Part shown: positions 1 to 8,319 of the stretch, in pieces | Layout: each line of letters starts with the position of its first letter | Position numbering within the stretch: position 1 is the first letter of the stretch | Assembly: GCA_019239775.1 (NCBI GenBank) | Contig: JAFAZN010000185.1 | Coordinates: 1 to 37,268 of the forward strand | Reading direction: 5' to 3' | Source of the DNA: Chloroflexota bacterium | Lineage (GTDB): Bacteria; Chloroflexota; UBA6077; CF-72 | Length of the DNA: 37,268 nt | Program-made: the position numbers and the translations under genes | Notes under the pieces: generated by a model | Databases searched by the model: none | What the model was told of the DNA's origin: nothing | What the model saw: only the letters and a program-made list of their open reading frames with translations

Positions 1-899
1 CGCCGGGGGCCGTCATCGCCAGCAATACGTCCGCCATCCCGATCAGCGAGATCGCCAGAGACGCCAGACATCCCGAACGTGTGGTGGGCATGCACTTCTT
101 CTCGCCGGCTGAGCGGATGCCGCTGCTGGAGGTCGTACGTTCCGAGCGTACGGATGATGCCGCGGTCACGGCCGCGGTCGGGCTTGGCGCGCAGATGGGC
201 AAGACCACCATCGTCGTTGGCGATGCGCCGGGCTTCTACACCACACGCGTGCTGGGCGCGATGCTCAACGAGGCCGCGCTACTCGTGAGCGAAGGCGCGC
301 GCCTCGAAGACGTGGATCGGGCCATCACCGACTTTGGCTTTCCCGTTGGGCCGTTCGTGCTCTATGACGAGGTTGGACTCGAGGTGGCCAAGCACGCGGG
401 CGAGACCGTTGCCGCGGCATTCGGCGACAGGTTTCCGCAGACCTCGCTGGTCTCCGACCTTGTGGCGAGTGGCGCCACCGGCCGAAAGGCGGGTCGTGGT
501 TTCTACCTTTGGCCACCCGCACCGCGGACACTTCCGGTGGTGGGGCGGTTCGTACCCAAACCGGCCCGCGAAGCGAACCCGTTGGTCTATCGCAGCACAC
601 CCCGGAGGGACTTTCTTCAGCAGGAGATTCAGGACCGCCTGGTGCTGCTGTTCGTCAACGAGGCCATTCGCTGTCTGCACGAGGGCGTGCTCACTTCTGC
701 GGCTGATGGTGATCTCGGAGCCGTCCTGGGCCTTGGTTTCCCACCGTTCAGGGGTGGGCCATTCCACTATGCAGATTCGGTTGGACACGCCGTGCTGGCG
801 GACAAACTCGAATCTCTCGCACGCAAACACGGACCGCGCTATGAGCCAGCACACAGCCTCACCACACACGGCACCTTTTTTGGGGAGCAAGCGCAGTGA
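1..899 (+). CDS. fadJ: 3-hydroxyacyl-CoA dehydrogenase, FadJ/HADHA-like, 5' end cut by window
   Basis: The reading frame is open from the first bases (codons start at position 3) and ends at TGA 897-899, so only the C-terminal 299 or so residues are present. The protein oxidises 3-hydroxyacyl-CoA to 3-ketoacyl-CoA with NAD in fatty-acid beta-oxidation. Visible signatures are the end of the NAD-binding domain (ASNTSAIPI), the catalytic-His segment VGMHFFSPAERMPLLEVV, and the start of the C-terminal domain, PGFYTTRVLGAMLNEA. In that last segment TTR replaces the VNR of many bacterial enzymes, as in the mitochondrial trifunctional alpha subunit. DFGFPVGPF and the late GFPPFRGGPFHYAD motif are typical of the FadB/FadJ family. 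Whether an N-terminal enoyl-CoA hydratase domain precedes it cannot be seen. The stop overlaps the GTG of the acyl-CoA dehydrogenase gene (GTGA), so the two are probably translationally coupled. Confidence 0.9.
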   Translation, partial: PGAVIASNTSAIPISEIARDARHPERVVGMHFFSPAERMPLLEVVRSERTDDAAVTAAVGLGAQMGKTTIVVGDAPGFYTTRVLGAMLNEAALLVSEGARLEDVDRAITDFGFPVGPFVLYDEVGLEVAKHAGETVAAAFGDRFPQTSLVSDLVASGATGRKAGRGFYLWPPAPRTLPVVGRFVPKPAREANPLVYRSTPRRDFLQQEIQDRLVLLFVNEAIRCLHEGVLTSAADGDLGAVLGLGFPPFRGGPFHYADSVGHAVLADKLESLARKHGPRYEPAHSLTTHGTFFGEQAQ

Positions 900-2722
900 A
901 AGCCGAAAACTACTTCAGCGCCAACAACGATCTCACCTTCTATTACGACACGGTCATCGACTGGAACCGGCTGGTGCCGCTCTTTGCCGAGGCGGAGGAT
1001 GCGCAGCGGCCGAGCGAAACGGCGGCTTCCTGGCGCGAAGTGCTCTCGGTTGCGGGCGACTTTGTCGGCCGGCAGGTGAGCGCCCGCGCGGCCGAGGTGG
1101 ACCGCCTCGGCACGCCACACTCGGGCGAGATCAAACTCTCGCCGCCGATGCTTGAGAACCTGCGTGGCCTGGCCGATTTGGGCATGATCGGTCTCGGCGT
1201 GCCGCGCGAATACGGCGGCGAAGGCATGCCGTTCGTGGTGCAGTCGGCGATGTTTGAGATGCTTGCCCGCGCCGACGCCTCGACGATGGTGCAGTACGCG
1301 TTTTTCACCAGCCCGGCGGCGATGATCCTGCGCTTCGGTTCGGATGCTCAGAAGGAGCGCTGGGTGCCGCGCCTGGCGGCTGGCGAGGTCATCGGCTGGG
1401 TAGCGATGACCGAGCCAGAAGCCGGCTCCGACGTGGGCAATGTCGCCACCACCGCAACGCGCCAGGCCGACGGTACGTGGCGGATCAACGGCCGTAAGCA
1501 GTTCATCTCGAGTGGCAACGGAGAGGTTGGCGTGCTGCTAGCGCGGGCAGTGCCTGGTTCGCGCGGTCTCAACGGCCTCGCGCTCTTCGTCGTTCCCAAG
1601 TGTGTGCCCGATCCGGATCATGGCGAACGCGAGAACTACAGTATCGAGCGCGCCGAGGCGAAGGTCTGCATCAACGGCTCGCCCACCTGCGCGCTCTCGT
1701 TCCAGGACACCTACGCGGAAATCATGGGCGCACCCGGTGACGGCTGGCGCCAGATCACCACGTTCATGAACGAGGCTCGCATCGCCGTTGGCATCCAGTC
1801 GTGCGGTGTGGCCCAGGCGGCGCTTACTGCCGCCTCCGACTATGCAGCGCAACGCGTGCAGATGGGCAAGCCGATTCGTGAGCACCCGCTGGTAGCCGAA
1901 CTCCTCCTGGACATGGAAACCACGGTGGCGGCCTTACGCGCGCTGTGGATGGAAGCAGCCGTCGCCTACGACCTGGTTCAGGGTTTTCTCAAGCAACTAC
2001 GCGGCATGTCCGAGGTGGATCCGGAGCGGCCCGCGCTGGAGGCTCGCATGCGGCGCATCGAGCGCTACCTGCGCGAGATCACGCCTCTGGTCAAGTACTT
2101 TGGCTCTGAGGAAGCGATTCGCGTCGCGCGGGTGGGCATGCAGGTCTTCGGCGGCTACGGCGTGGTCAAGGAATACGACGTCGAGCGCTTCCTGCGCGAC
2201 AGCTTGATCTTGCCGATCTACGAAGGCACCAGCCAGATCCAGGCGCTGATGGCGACCAAGGACCTGCTCAAGGTGGTTGTGCGCGATCCGCGCAAGCTCA
2301 TGCGCACGGGCGGGTTCAGCCCATCACTTGGATCCGCCCGATTCTCGGGAGAAGTTGGCCAGCTGTACGCCACCGCGCTGGGCGACCTGGACCGTTCGGT
2401 GAAGTGGCTACTGTGGGATGTGGCGCGCCGCATGGGGCCGAAGCGCGCGGCTGACCTCATGCGCGGCGGCGGAGAACCTTCGGAGGCCGAGCTCGAACTC
2501 GTGCTGCTGTCCGCCGAGCGGCTCACGCAGATGCTCGCGCACCTGCATATTGGTCGACTGCTGGCGCAGCAGGCAGAACGCTGGCCCGAACGACAGCAGC
2601 TGGCCGAGCGCTTCCTGCGTCGCGCAAGCGACGTCTGCTCTTTGAATGCGCGCCGCATCACCCGCGGCGATCGCGACGCGCTCGAGGCAATCCGTTCGTG
2701 GCACGCCGAAGCAACGGCCTAA
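896..2722 (+). CDS. Acyl-CoA dehydrogenase, long (~608 aa) form
   Basis: FAD-dependent first step of beta-oxidation, making trans-2-enoyl-CoA. The start is GTG 896, overlapping the upstream stop as GTGA. The family's FAD/substrate segment WVAMTEPEAGSDVGNV and the signature RVGMQVFGGYGVVKEYDVER are present. LPIYEGTSQIQALM carries the probable catalytic base, Glu about 443. At 608 residues it is about 200 longer than a standard acyl-CoA dehydrogenase. The extra length is an N-terminal segment of about 75 residues and a helical C-terminal domain after residue 465, as in the AcdX/FadE-like large acyl-CoA dehydrogenases. Electrons would go to an electron-transferring flavoprotein not found in this window. 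Its position between the FadJ-like gene and a TetR gene points to one fatty-acid degradation operon. Chain-length specificity cannot be read from the sequence. Confidence 0.93.
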   Translation: MKAENYFSANNDLTFYYDTVIDWNRLVPLFAEAEDAQRPSETAASWREVLSVAGDFVGRQVSARAAEVDRLGTPHSGEIKLSPPMLENLRGLADLGMIGLGVPREYGGEGMPFVVQSAMFEMLARADASTMVQYAFFTSPAAMILRFGSDAQKERWVPRLAAGEVIGWVAMTEPEAGSDVGNVATTATRQADGTWRINGRKQFISSGNGEVGVLLARAVPGSRGLNGLALFVVPKCVPDPDHGERENYSIERAEAKVCINGSPTCALSFQDTYAEIMGAPGDGWRQITTFMNEARIAVGIQSCGVAQAALTAASDYAAQRVQMGKPIREHPLVAELLLDMETTVAALRALWMEAAVAYDLVQGFLKQLRGMSEVDPERPALEARMRRIERYLREITPLVKYFGSEEAIRVARVGMQVFGGYGVVKEYDVERFLRDSLILPIYEGTSQIQALMATKDLLKVVVRDPRKLMRTGGFSPSLGSARFSGEVGQLYATALGDLDRSVKWLLWDVARRMGPKRAADLMRGGGEPSEAELELVLLSAERLTQMLAHLHIGRLLAQQAERWPERQQLAERFLRRASDVCSLNARRITRGDRDALEAIRSWHAEATA

Positions 2723-3360
2723 CCGGGCAGCCGCCGCGGGAGCGGGGCGAAGAGGTGTACGCTGCGGCGCTGCGGCTGTTCACCGAAAAGGGCTATCACG
2801 CCACCTCGATGCAGGACATCGCTGCCGCGGTTGGCCTGTACAAGGGCAGCCTCTACCACTACATCGGCAGCAAAGAGGAGCTGCTGGTGCGCGTGTTCGA
2901 GCGTGCTATGGGCGGCTTGCTCTCCGAGGTGGAGCGCATCGCAACTGATGCAGCACTGCCGCCATCGGATCAGCTGCGCCGCGTCATTCGCGCGCACGTC
3001 GAAGCGGTCGCGTCGAACCTGGACGCCTTGACGGTGTACCTGCATGACTTCCGCGGCTTGACCGGTGCGGCGCTGGAGACCGTACGCGCACAGCGCGAGC
3101 ACTATCGTGCGCTTTTGGAGTCGGTGATTGCGCGCGGCGTCTCAGAAGGGGAGTTCGCGGCGACCGACGTACGGATTGCCACGCTTGGTGTGCTCGGCAT
3201 GTGCAACTGGCTGGCGCAGTGGTACCGCCCGGCGGGGCGGCTTGGGCCGCACCAGATTGCTGATCGCTTCGCGGATATGGTCCTGGCCGGACTCTACTTG
3301 GAGGGTAAGACCAGCTCGCCGAGCGTTTCACCGAAGGATCGAATTAGCGCGCTTGAATAG
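2698..3360 (+). CDS. TetR/AcrR family transcriptional regulator
   Basis: A 220-residue TetR-type repressor. The N-terminal helix-turn-helix is clear at about residues 15-60: EVYAAALRLFTEKGYHATS, then QDIAAAVGLYKGSLYHYIGS. The rest is a helical ligand-binding domain with no recognisable subfamily motif. The chosen start is GTG 2698, which lies inside the acyl-CoA dehydrogenase gene (25-base overlap); GAGG lies about nine bases upstream. Being the last gene of the fadJ/acyl-CoA dehydrogenase run, it most likely senses an acyl-CoA and controls this operon, as FadR/PsrA-type TetR proteins do. That role is inferred from context. Its last 67 bases overlap a convergent small ORF on the other strand. 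Confidence 0.9.
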   Translation: MARRSNGLTGQPPRERGEEVYAAALRLFTEKGYHATSMQDIAAAVGLYKGSLYHYIGSKEELLVRVFERAMGGLLSEVERIATDAALPPSDQLRRVIRAHVEAVASNLDALTVYLHDFRGLTGAALETVRAQREHYRALLESVIARGVSEGEFAATDVRIATLGVLGMCNWLAQWYRPAGRLGPHQIADRFADMVLAGLYLEGKTSSPSVSPKDRISALE

Positions 3361-3506
3361 CGGTCGCTGAACTCGAGCAGCGTGTCTTCGAGGAAGCTGC
3401 CGCTGGGGGCACGATTGGCGAGGCGATCGAACAGGCGGCTCACGTATGGGGTGAGCAGCATGGTCAATCCCGTGATCAGCGCAAAGCGCAGCAGCCCTTT
3501 GAACAT
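3294..3506 (-). CDS. Small putative membrane protein (70 aa), unknown
   Basis: ATG at 3506, stop at 3294. The product begins with one strong hydrophobic segment (residues 5-24, FALITGLTMLLTPYVSRL), followed by a charged amphipathic tail (FLEDTLLEFSDRYSSALIRS). The composition is protein-like, unlike the Arg/Pro-rich shadow frames nearby. I do not recognise a family. No good ribosome-binding site precedes the ATG. It converges on the TetR gene and overlaps its tail by 67 bases, which either tells against it or implies antisense coupling of the two 3' ends. A single-pass inner-membrane protein is the most that can be inferred. Confidence 0.5.
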   Translation of the reverse strand: MFKGLLRFALITGLTMLLTPYVSRLFDRLANRAPSGSFLEDTLLEFSDRYSSALIRSFGETLGELVLPSK

Positions 3507-3550
3507 CGGTGTCTAGTGCGAGAGTGTACCTGCCCGCGCGGCGATGCCTC

Positions 3551-3733
3551 TGGGCGGCGAACCTCTCGGAGGATGAACCCCTTCGGGGAAGAAAACATCC
3601 CGTCCTTGGTGACAACGGTCTCTGCGGAGAACCTCTGGGAGGAACAGCCTTTGGCGGGATAAACCCCTTCGGGGAATGAACCTGTCGGTGGGATGAACCC
3701 CTGGAGGATGAACCTGTCGGAGGACCTTCGCGG
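3551..3733. repeat. Degenerate array of short GGATGAACC-type mini-hairpin repeats
   Basis: In the 297-base gap before the sigma-factor gene, about ten units of 13-18 bases recur, roughly GGATGAACCyCTCGGAGGA. Many contain a tiny perfect hairpin: CCTC-TCG-GAGG at 3562-3572, CCCC-TTC-GGGG at 3578-3588 and again at 3664-3674. Imperfect relatives include CCTGTCGGAGG at 3713-3723. A less regular stretch (3591-3625) interrupts the array. No convincing protein reads through it. It may act in RNA as strings of small stem-loops or at DNA level as an iterated binding site; the function is unknown. Confidence 0.7.
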
Positions 3734-3803
3734 ACTTGCGTGAAATCTCGTGGTCACATCTGCGCAGTGGGGTCCGTCACTACCATGACGGAGCCAAAAC
3801 ACT

Positions 3804-4700
3804 ATGGATGTGACCGACAACCGCCGGGACTGGCTGGCCCAACAATTCGAGGGGCACCGAACGCATCTGCGGGCAGTGGCCTTGCGCATGCTGGGCTCAC
3901 CCACCGAGGCAGACGACGCGGTGCAGGAGGCCTGGCTTCGCCTGAGCCGTTCCACAACGAGCGAGATCGACAACCTGGGCGGCTGGCTGACGACCGTCGT
4001 CGGGCGCGTATGCCTGGACATGCTGCGCTCGCGCAAGTCGCGCCGCGAAGAGCCGATTGCCGACGATTCGCACGAACACCTCCCAGACACCGCGCCCGAT
4101 CCCGAGCACGAAGCGGTCATGGCCGATTCGGTTGGACTGGCGCTGCTGGTGGTGCTCGAAACACTGGCACCCGACGAACGACTTGCCTTTGTCCTGCACG
4201 ACCTGTTTGGCGTCTCGTTCGAGGAGATTGCGCCGATCGTCGGCCGCAACGAGGCTGCCGCGCGGCAGCTGGCCAGCCGCGCACGTCGGCGCGTCCGTGG
4301 TGCATCGCCCAACACCGAGGTTCCCGATCCAGAACGGCAACGTGAAATCGTCGAGGCCTTCCTGGCCGCCTCGCGTGAAGGCGACCTCAACCGGCTGCTT
4401 GGCCTACTAGATCCCGCCGTCGTGATGCGCGCCGATGCCACGGTCGTTCGCCGACCGCATGCGGATCTGACCGAGGAGGTGCGCGGCGCTGAAGCCGTGG
4501 CAGGTGCGTTCGTTGGCCGTGCGTATGGTGTGCTCATTGCGTTGATCGACGGCGTGCCCGGCGGGGTGTGGCTGTCGCCCGGCGGTCGGCCGCTCAGTGC
4601 ATTCGCTTTTACCGTGCGAAACGACAAGATCGTTGGCATCGACCTGCTGGGCGACCCCGAACGTATGCGTCAGCTCGATATTGTGGTACTCAACGGGTGA
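3804..4700 (+). CDS. ECF RNA polymerase sigma factor with C-terminal SnoaL-like domain (ECF41/SigJ type)
   Basis: A 298-residue sigma factor. Region 2 spans about residues 12-85 (LRMLGSPTEADDAVQEAWLR, then NLGGWLTTVVGRVCLDMLRS). Region 4 spans about 115-170 (LAPDERLAFVLHDLFGVSF, then EEIAPIVGRNEAAARQLASR). From about residue 180 an NTF2/SnoaL-like domain follows, beginning RQREIVEAFLAASREGDLNR. This architecture defines the ECF41/SigJ-like group, in which the C-terminal extension replaces a separate anti-sigma factor and tunes activity. ECF41 genes usually sit beside a carboxymuconolactone decarboxylase, oxidoreductase or epimerase gene; none is adjacent here. The start is ATG 3804. The 3' end overlaps the convergent DUF4129 gene by 11 bases. 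Target genes are unknown; the mini-hairpin array lies directly upstream. Confidence 0.92.
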   Translation: MDVTDNRRDWLAQQFEGHRTHLRAVALRMLGSPTEADDAVQEAWLRLSRSTTSEIDNLGGWLTTVVGRVCLDMLRSRKSRREEPIADDSHEHLPDTAPDPEHEAVMADSVGLALLVVLETLAPDERLAFVLHDLFGVSFEEIAPIVGRNEAAARQLASRARRRVRGASPNTEVPDPERQREIVEAFLAASREGDLNRLLGLLDPAVVMRADATVVRRPHADLTEEVRGAEAVAGAFVGRAYGVLIALIDGVPGGVWLSPGGRPLSAFAFTVRNDKIVGIDLLGDPERMRQLDIVVLNG

Positions 4701-6021
4701 TCAGGCTGGCCAGCGCATGGCGCACGCGGCGCAGGGTATCGGGCGGCGGCGCGACTCCACCGTAGCGCTGCCACTCGAACGCGCGCGTGACGACGTCAAC
4801 GCCCGCCGCCGCGTCGGGCACTTCACGATGGAGCCGAAGCTGCAGCTGACCCGTCGTCTCGGAAGGCCGTCGGCCAAGGCCGCGCGCGTCGGCCCACGCG
4901 AGCAGTCGCTCATAGGCGGTCCATGCATCCTCAGCCCCGATTGGGAGTTTTGCGTCCGGAGGTTCGGGCATGCGGCGTCCAAAACGCGCGCGCAGAAACG
5001 CCAGAAGCCTGCCCAACAGGTCGGCAGCTTCGCCCGCGGGCGTGCCGCTGCTCTCGGTCACAACCTCGCCAACACTGGTGGTGCTGCGCCAGAACGTGGG
5101 GGCGCCGATCACGTTGCTCAGCAGCAGCTTTGCCGCCAAAAGTAACGCCAGGCCTGCTGCCACGAGCAGCGTGAACGCGATAAGCGTGCCCACCCATGCC
5201 AGCCGGTTCTGCGCATCGGCCATCACCGCCGGATCCACGGGCACGCGCGTGGGCAGCGGCATCGGCGTGGGCGGTGGGCCAGGCGTGGCCTTGGGGAACA
5301 GTGAGGCGATCCAGCCGAGGAGCAGCCCAATCGGGGTGAGCAGTAGCTCGATGGCATGGGCGATGAAGAGCCACATCGCGGTGAGGAGCTCGGGCCGCAG
5401 GCTGCCCACCAGGCCGACTGTGATGGCCGGCAAAAGCAGGCTCGTTCCCACGGCAAGCGTGCGACCGTTGCGGGTAAAGACGTCGGCCGCGTCTTGACGC
5501 GACAGGGCCGTCCCGATCAGGCCACCCACCGCAAACAGTGCAACCGAGGAGCCCAGCAGTGATGGATCGGCCAGCAAGAACGGTCGGGCGAAGGCGATGC
5601 TGACGAGCAAGCAGACGGCCACCACGCTGAACTCGGTGCGCACATCGCCCGGGGTGAGCTCAGCCACGGCGAGCGCGCCACCGCGCCACCACAACCCAAC
5701 TCCAATTGCCGCAGGTACAAGGCTCCGCCCAAGCCACATCAGCAGCCCGTTCATGCCCGCCTCGGGCACGGACTCCACCACCACTCGCGTGAGCAACGCG
5801 AGGCCGATTCCGGTCAGCAGCCGCCACGCCGGATCGCGCAGCGTGGGGAAGCGAAACACCGCCGCGCACCCAGCCGGTAGCAAAGCCAGCAGCAGTAGTG
5901 GACCGAGCAGGCCAGGGATGCGGTCGCCCTGAGTGGGTAACGACATGATGGGTAGGACCAGCGCAGCTTCCATGGTCACGACGGCCCAGGTCGTACGTGG
6001 GTCCACCGTCCGCGTATTCAC
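4690..6021 (-). CDS. Polytopic membrane protein with C-terminal DUF4129 domain
   Basis: A 443-residue protein starting at GTG 6021, overlapping the DUF58 stop as GTGA. About eight or nine hydrophobic segments fill residues 10-320 (for example LLGPLLLLALLPAGCAAVF and IAFTLLVAAGLALLLAAKLL). The cytosolic-looking tail from about residue 355 (DAWTAYERLLAWADARGLGR, then QLQLRLHREVPDAA) matches the DUF4129 pattern found at the end of bacterial transglutaminase-like membrane proteins. No transglutaminase Cys-His-Asp core is evident, so it resembles the non-catalytic DUF4129 partners. It is the third gene of a MoxR-DUF58-DUF4129 operon, a set generally thought to act in AAA-chaperone-assisted envelope or protein-complex maturation. 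Its substrate is unknown. Confidence 0.82.
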   Translation of the reverse strand: MNTRTVDPRTTWAVVTMEAALVLPIMSLPTQGDRIPGLLGPLLLLALLPAGCAAVFRFPTLRDPAWRLLTGIGLALLTRVVVESVPEAGMNGLLMWLGRSLVPAAIGVGLWWRGGALAVAELTPGDVRTEFSVVAVCLLVSIAFARPFLLADPSLLGSSVALFAVGGLIGTALSRQDAADVFTRNGRTLAVGTSLLLPAITVGLVGSLRPELLTAMWLFIAHAIELLLTPIGLLLGWIASLFPKATPGPPPTPMPLPTRVPVDPAVMADAQNRLAWVGTLIAFTLLVAAGLALLLAAKLLLSNVIGAPTFWRSTTSVGEVVTESSGTPAGEAADLLGRLLAFLRARFGRRMPEPPDAKLPIGAEDAWTAYERLLAWADARGLGRRPSETTGQLQLRLHREVPDAAAGVDVVTRAFEWQRYGGVAPPPDTLRRVRHALASLITR

Positions 6022-7250
6022 TGGCGGCCCTCCAGGACGGCGGCCACGTCGCAGCCGGGCAGGATCGGGATCGTGGCTGCGCCGCCAACGCGTGTGCGAA
6101 CGCGGTCGGTTCCCGCCAGCATGAGCAACGCGTGCAAACCGGCATCGGGCAACTGCATCAGGCTTGGTTGTAGGTCGGGTGAGACGTCGCTGGTGGCGAG
6201 AACCACCGTATTGCCACGTGGCAGGTGGTCCAGTGCCCAGGGCACGATGCTCGGACCAGCTGCCGGTGTCAGGCGCGCCAGGCTTTCGAGCACGCCCTGC
6301 AAGTGCGGCACGCTTGCTCCGGGCGGGATGATGATCGGCACCTGGGTGTTGGCAACGAACGCAGTCGGGGCGCCTTTGCTCTGCAGGAACACTGCCATCG
6401 AGGCGATAGCGGAGAGTGTGAGCTCGAGCAGCTCGCCACGATAGGTGCCGAAGCTGAACCCGCGCACGTCGAGCACCAGGCTGACGTGCAGGCTGGTGGC
6501 TGGCTCGAGTACCCGCACCTGCAAGCTGCCGCTTCGCGCGGTGCTCGGCCAGTGAATGAGCCGCTGTGGATCGTAGGGCTGGTACTCACGCAGTCCTGCC
6601 GTGCGTATGGGGTCGCTCACGTGACTGCGTCGACTCACCACGTCCAGCGACGGATGGTGCAGTGGCAACCCCAGACCGCGGAGCGGCACTACGCGTGGGT
6701 ACACCAGCACCTGGACGTCGTCCGTGTATAAGCGTTCGCGTTCGAAGAACCCGAACGGGTCGCCGGTCCGAATCCGCGTTGCGCCGAGTTTGTAGACGCC
6801 ACGTTTGACGCAATGCAGTGTTCGCCGCCAGCGCAGGCGGTGGTACGGCCACACCGCCAGGCCGCGACTTACCCAGACCCGGTCCGATTCGGCGAACGAG
6901 CGTTCGCGCGGAGCTTCGGGCTGCAAGGCCATCGGCAGTTGCTCCCACACCTCGGCCCATGGCAGGGGCAGGAGCCTTGGGTTCTCGAGCACCGACTCTA
7001 AGGTGAGGTCGTCACCGCAGAACGCGCGGTTGCGACTCGGCCTGCGCGCGTACGTAACGCGGACGAATGCCAGTGCCGCCCAGGCGCGCGCGGTGAGTCC
7101 AACCAGGAGCAGCGCGCCCGCGAGGTAAGTGACGTCTGTGGCGAGGAAGGTGGCGGCGAGGGCGGTCACCAGCGCCAGAAGTGCGATGCCCTGGCGTCCG
7201 AATAGCCATGGCGCAGCCGAAAGCGGTCGCGCCTCGGGCGAATCCATCAT
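6018..7250 (-). CDS. DUF58 domain protein
   Basis: A 410-residue protein. The start is set at ATG 7250 (MMDSPEARPL), which overlaps the MoxR stop as ATGA; the open frame runs further upstream, but that part is antisense-like and Arg-rich. Two hydrophobic segments lie at about residues 15-55 (IALLALVTALAATFLATDVTYL split over two helices). Then come GDPFGFFERERLY and the family signature REYQPYDPQRLIHWPSTA, followed by an alpha/beta region with a vWA-like fold (HVSLVLDVRGFSFGT). DUF58 proteins are encoded next to MoxR AAA ATPases in many phyla and are thought to work with them in assembling or activating envelope or metal-enzyme complexes. The exact client here is unknown. Confidence 0.9.
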   Translation of the reverse strand: MMDSPEARPLSAAPWLFGRQGIALLALVTALAATFLATDVTYLAGALLLVGLTARAWAALAFVRVTYARRPSRNRAFCGDDLTLESVLENPRLLPLPWAEVWEQLPMALQPEAPRERSFAESDRVWVSRGLAVWPYHRLRWRRTLHCVKRGVYKLGATRIRTGDPFGFFERERLYTDDVQVLVYPRVVPLRGLGLPLHHPSLDVVSRRSHVSDPIRTAGLREYQPYDPQRLIHWPSTARSGSLQVRVLEPATSLHVSLVLDVRGFSFGTYRGELLELTLSAIASMAVFLQSKGAPTAFVANTQVPIIIPPGASVPHLQGVLESLARLTPAAGPSIVPWALDHLPRGNTVVLATSDVSPDLQPSLMQLPDAGLHALLMLAGTDRVRTRVGGAATIPILPGCDVAAVLEGRQ

Positions 7251-8188
7251 GGCGCAACGGGCACCACGACCGAGTCCAGGATGGCTTGCACAATGGCCGC
7301 GGCATCTCGCCCGCGCAAGCGCGCCTCGAGACTCGCAATCAACCTGTGCGCGAGCACCGGCACGGCCAACCTCTTCACGTCGTCGGGTAGGACGAACTCT
7401 CGACCCTGGATTGCGGCCCACGCCTGGGTTGCCCGATGCAGCGCCAGGGTCGCCCTGGGACTGGCCCCAAGCCGCACATCGGCGTCGATGCGCGTTGCCC
7501 TGGTTACTTGCACCAGGTAGTGACGTACGTCCTCGTGCACCCGAACGCGGGCAGCCTGCATGATGGCGTCGAGCACCTCTTCGCAGCTCACGACTGGCTC
7601 GAGAGCGATGGCGCCGACGCCGACGCCGCGGGCAACCATGGCCTCCTCGTCCGCCTCGGATGGATAGCCCAGCGACAGCCGCACCAGGAACCTGTCCAGT
7701 TGTGCCTCGGGCAACGGGAACGTCCCTTCGAGCTCCACCGGGTTCTGGGTTGCCAGCACCACAAATGGTCTCGGCAACGGTCGCGTGACACCGTCCACGC
7801 TGACCTGCGCCTCCTGCATGGCCTCCAGTACGGCCGACTGCGTGCGCGGAGTGGCTCGATTGATCTCATCGGCAAGCAACACGTTGGCGAAGATCGGTCC
7901 CTGCCTGAAGCTGAACTCCGACGACCGCTGATCGAATACGGAAACGCCGGTGACGTCCGACGGCAACAGGTCGGGCGTGCACTGCAGGCGACGGAACGTT
8001 CCGCCGATCGATTGGGCCAGCGAGCGCGCCAGCGTGGTCTTGCCGATCCCTGGCACGTCTTCGATCAGGACGTGGCCTTCGCACAGGAGTGAGACGACGG
8101 CCAACTCGACGATCGCGCGCTTGCCGACGAGCACACGCTCCACGTTGCGGCACAGTCGTTCGGCGACGGACTGCACCACCCCTGGCAT
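7247..8188 (-). CDS. MoxR family AAA ATPase
   Basis: A chaperone-like AAA+ ATPase. Walker A is EDVPGIGKTTLA, Walker B is NVLLADEINRA, and the MoxR stretch ATQNPVELEGTFPLPEAQLD is followed by RF. The C-terminal lid domain carries DVRLGASPRATLALHRATQA. The start is placed at ATG 8188 (MPGVVQSVAERL), about 20 residues before the conserved VGK, as is normal for the family. The frame can also be opened at ATG 8245, adding 19 poorly conserved-looking residues. The ribosome-binding site is ambiguous for both. It is first in the MoxR-DUF58-DUF4129 operon, with an overlapping stop and start to the DUF58 gene. It is divergent from the small gene that leads the chemotaxis cluster. Confidence 0.93.
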   Translation of the reverse strand: MPGVVQSVAERLCRNVERVLVGKRAIVELAVVSLLCEGHVLIEDVPGIGKTTLARSLAQSIGGTFRRLQCTPDLLPSDVTGVSVFDQRSSEFSFRQGPIFANVLLADEINRATPRTQSAVLEAMQEAQVSVDGVTRPLPRPFVVLATQNPVELEGTFPLPEAQLDRFLVRLSLGYPSEADEEAMVARGVGVGAIALEPVVSCEEVLDAIMQAARVRVHEDVRHYLVQVTRATRIDADVRLGASPRATLALHRATQAWAAIQGREFVLPDDVKRLAVPVLAHRLIASLEARLRGRDAAAIVQAILDSVVVPVAP

Positions 8189-8319
8189 TCCACCGCGATA
8201 GTAGCGTTTGCGCCCCGGCGTGCCGTCCGCTGCGCAGAAACACATCTCATGTAAAGAACTTCTCTTCCGAGGCGCTAGGCGATAGGTACGTTCCGCCGCG
8301 GTAACTCAGACTCGGCGCC

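Noticed and set aside
3551-3733. CRISPR array
   Set aside because: The units are too short, degenerate and contiguous; there are no constant repeats with unique spacers and no cas genes.
3476-4639. 387-codon minus-strand ORF
   Set aside because: It is antisense to the sigma-factor gene, has a Ser/Arg-rich shadow composition, and runs through the mini-hairpin array.
8252-8285. TAAAG and GGCGATAG boxes before the chemotaxis cluster as a sigma28 promoter
   Set aside because: The spacing is 22 bases instead of about 15 and the -10 box matches only six of eight positions.
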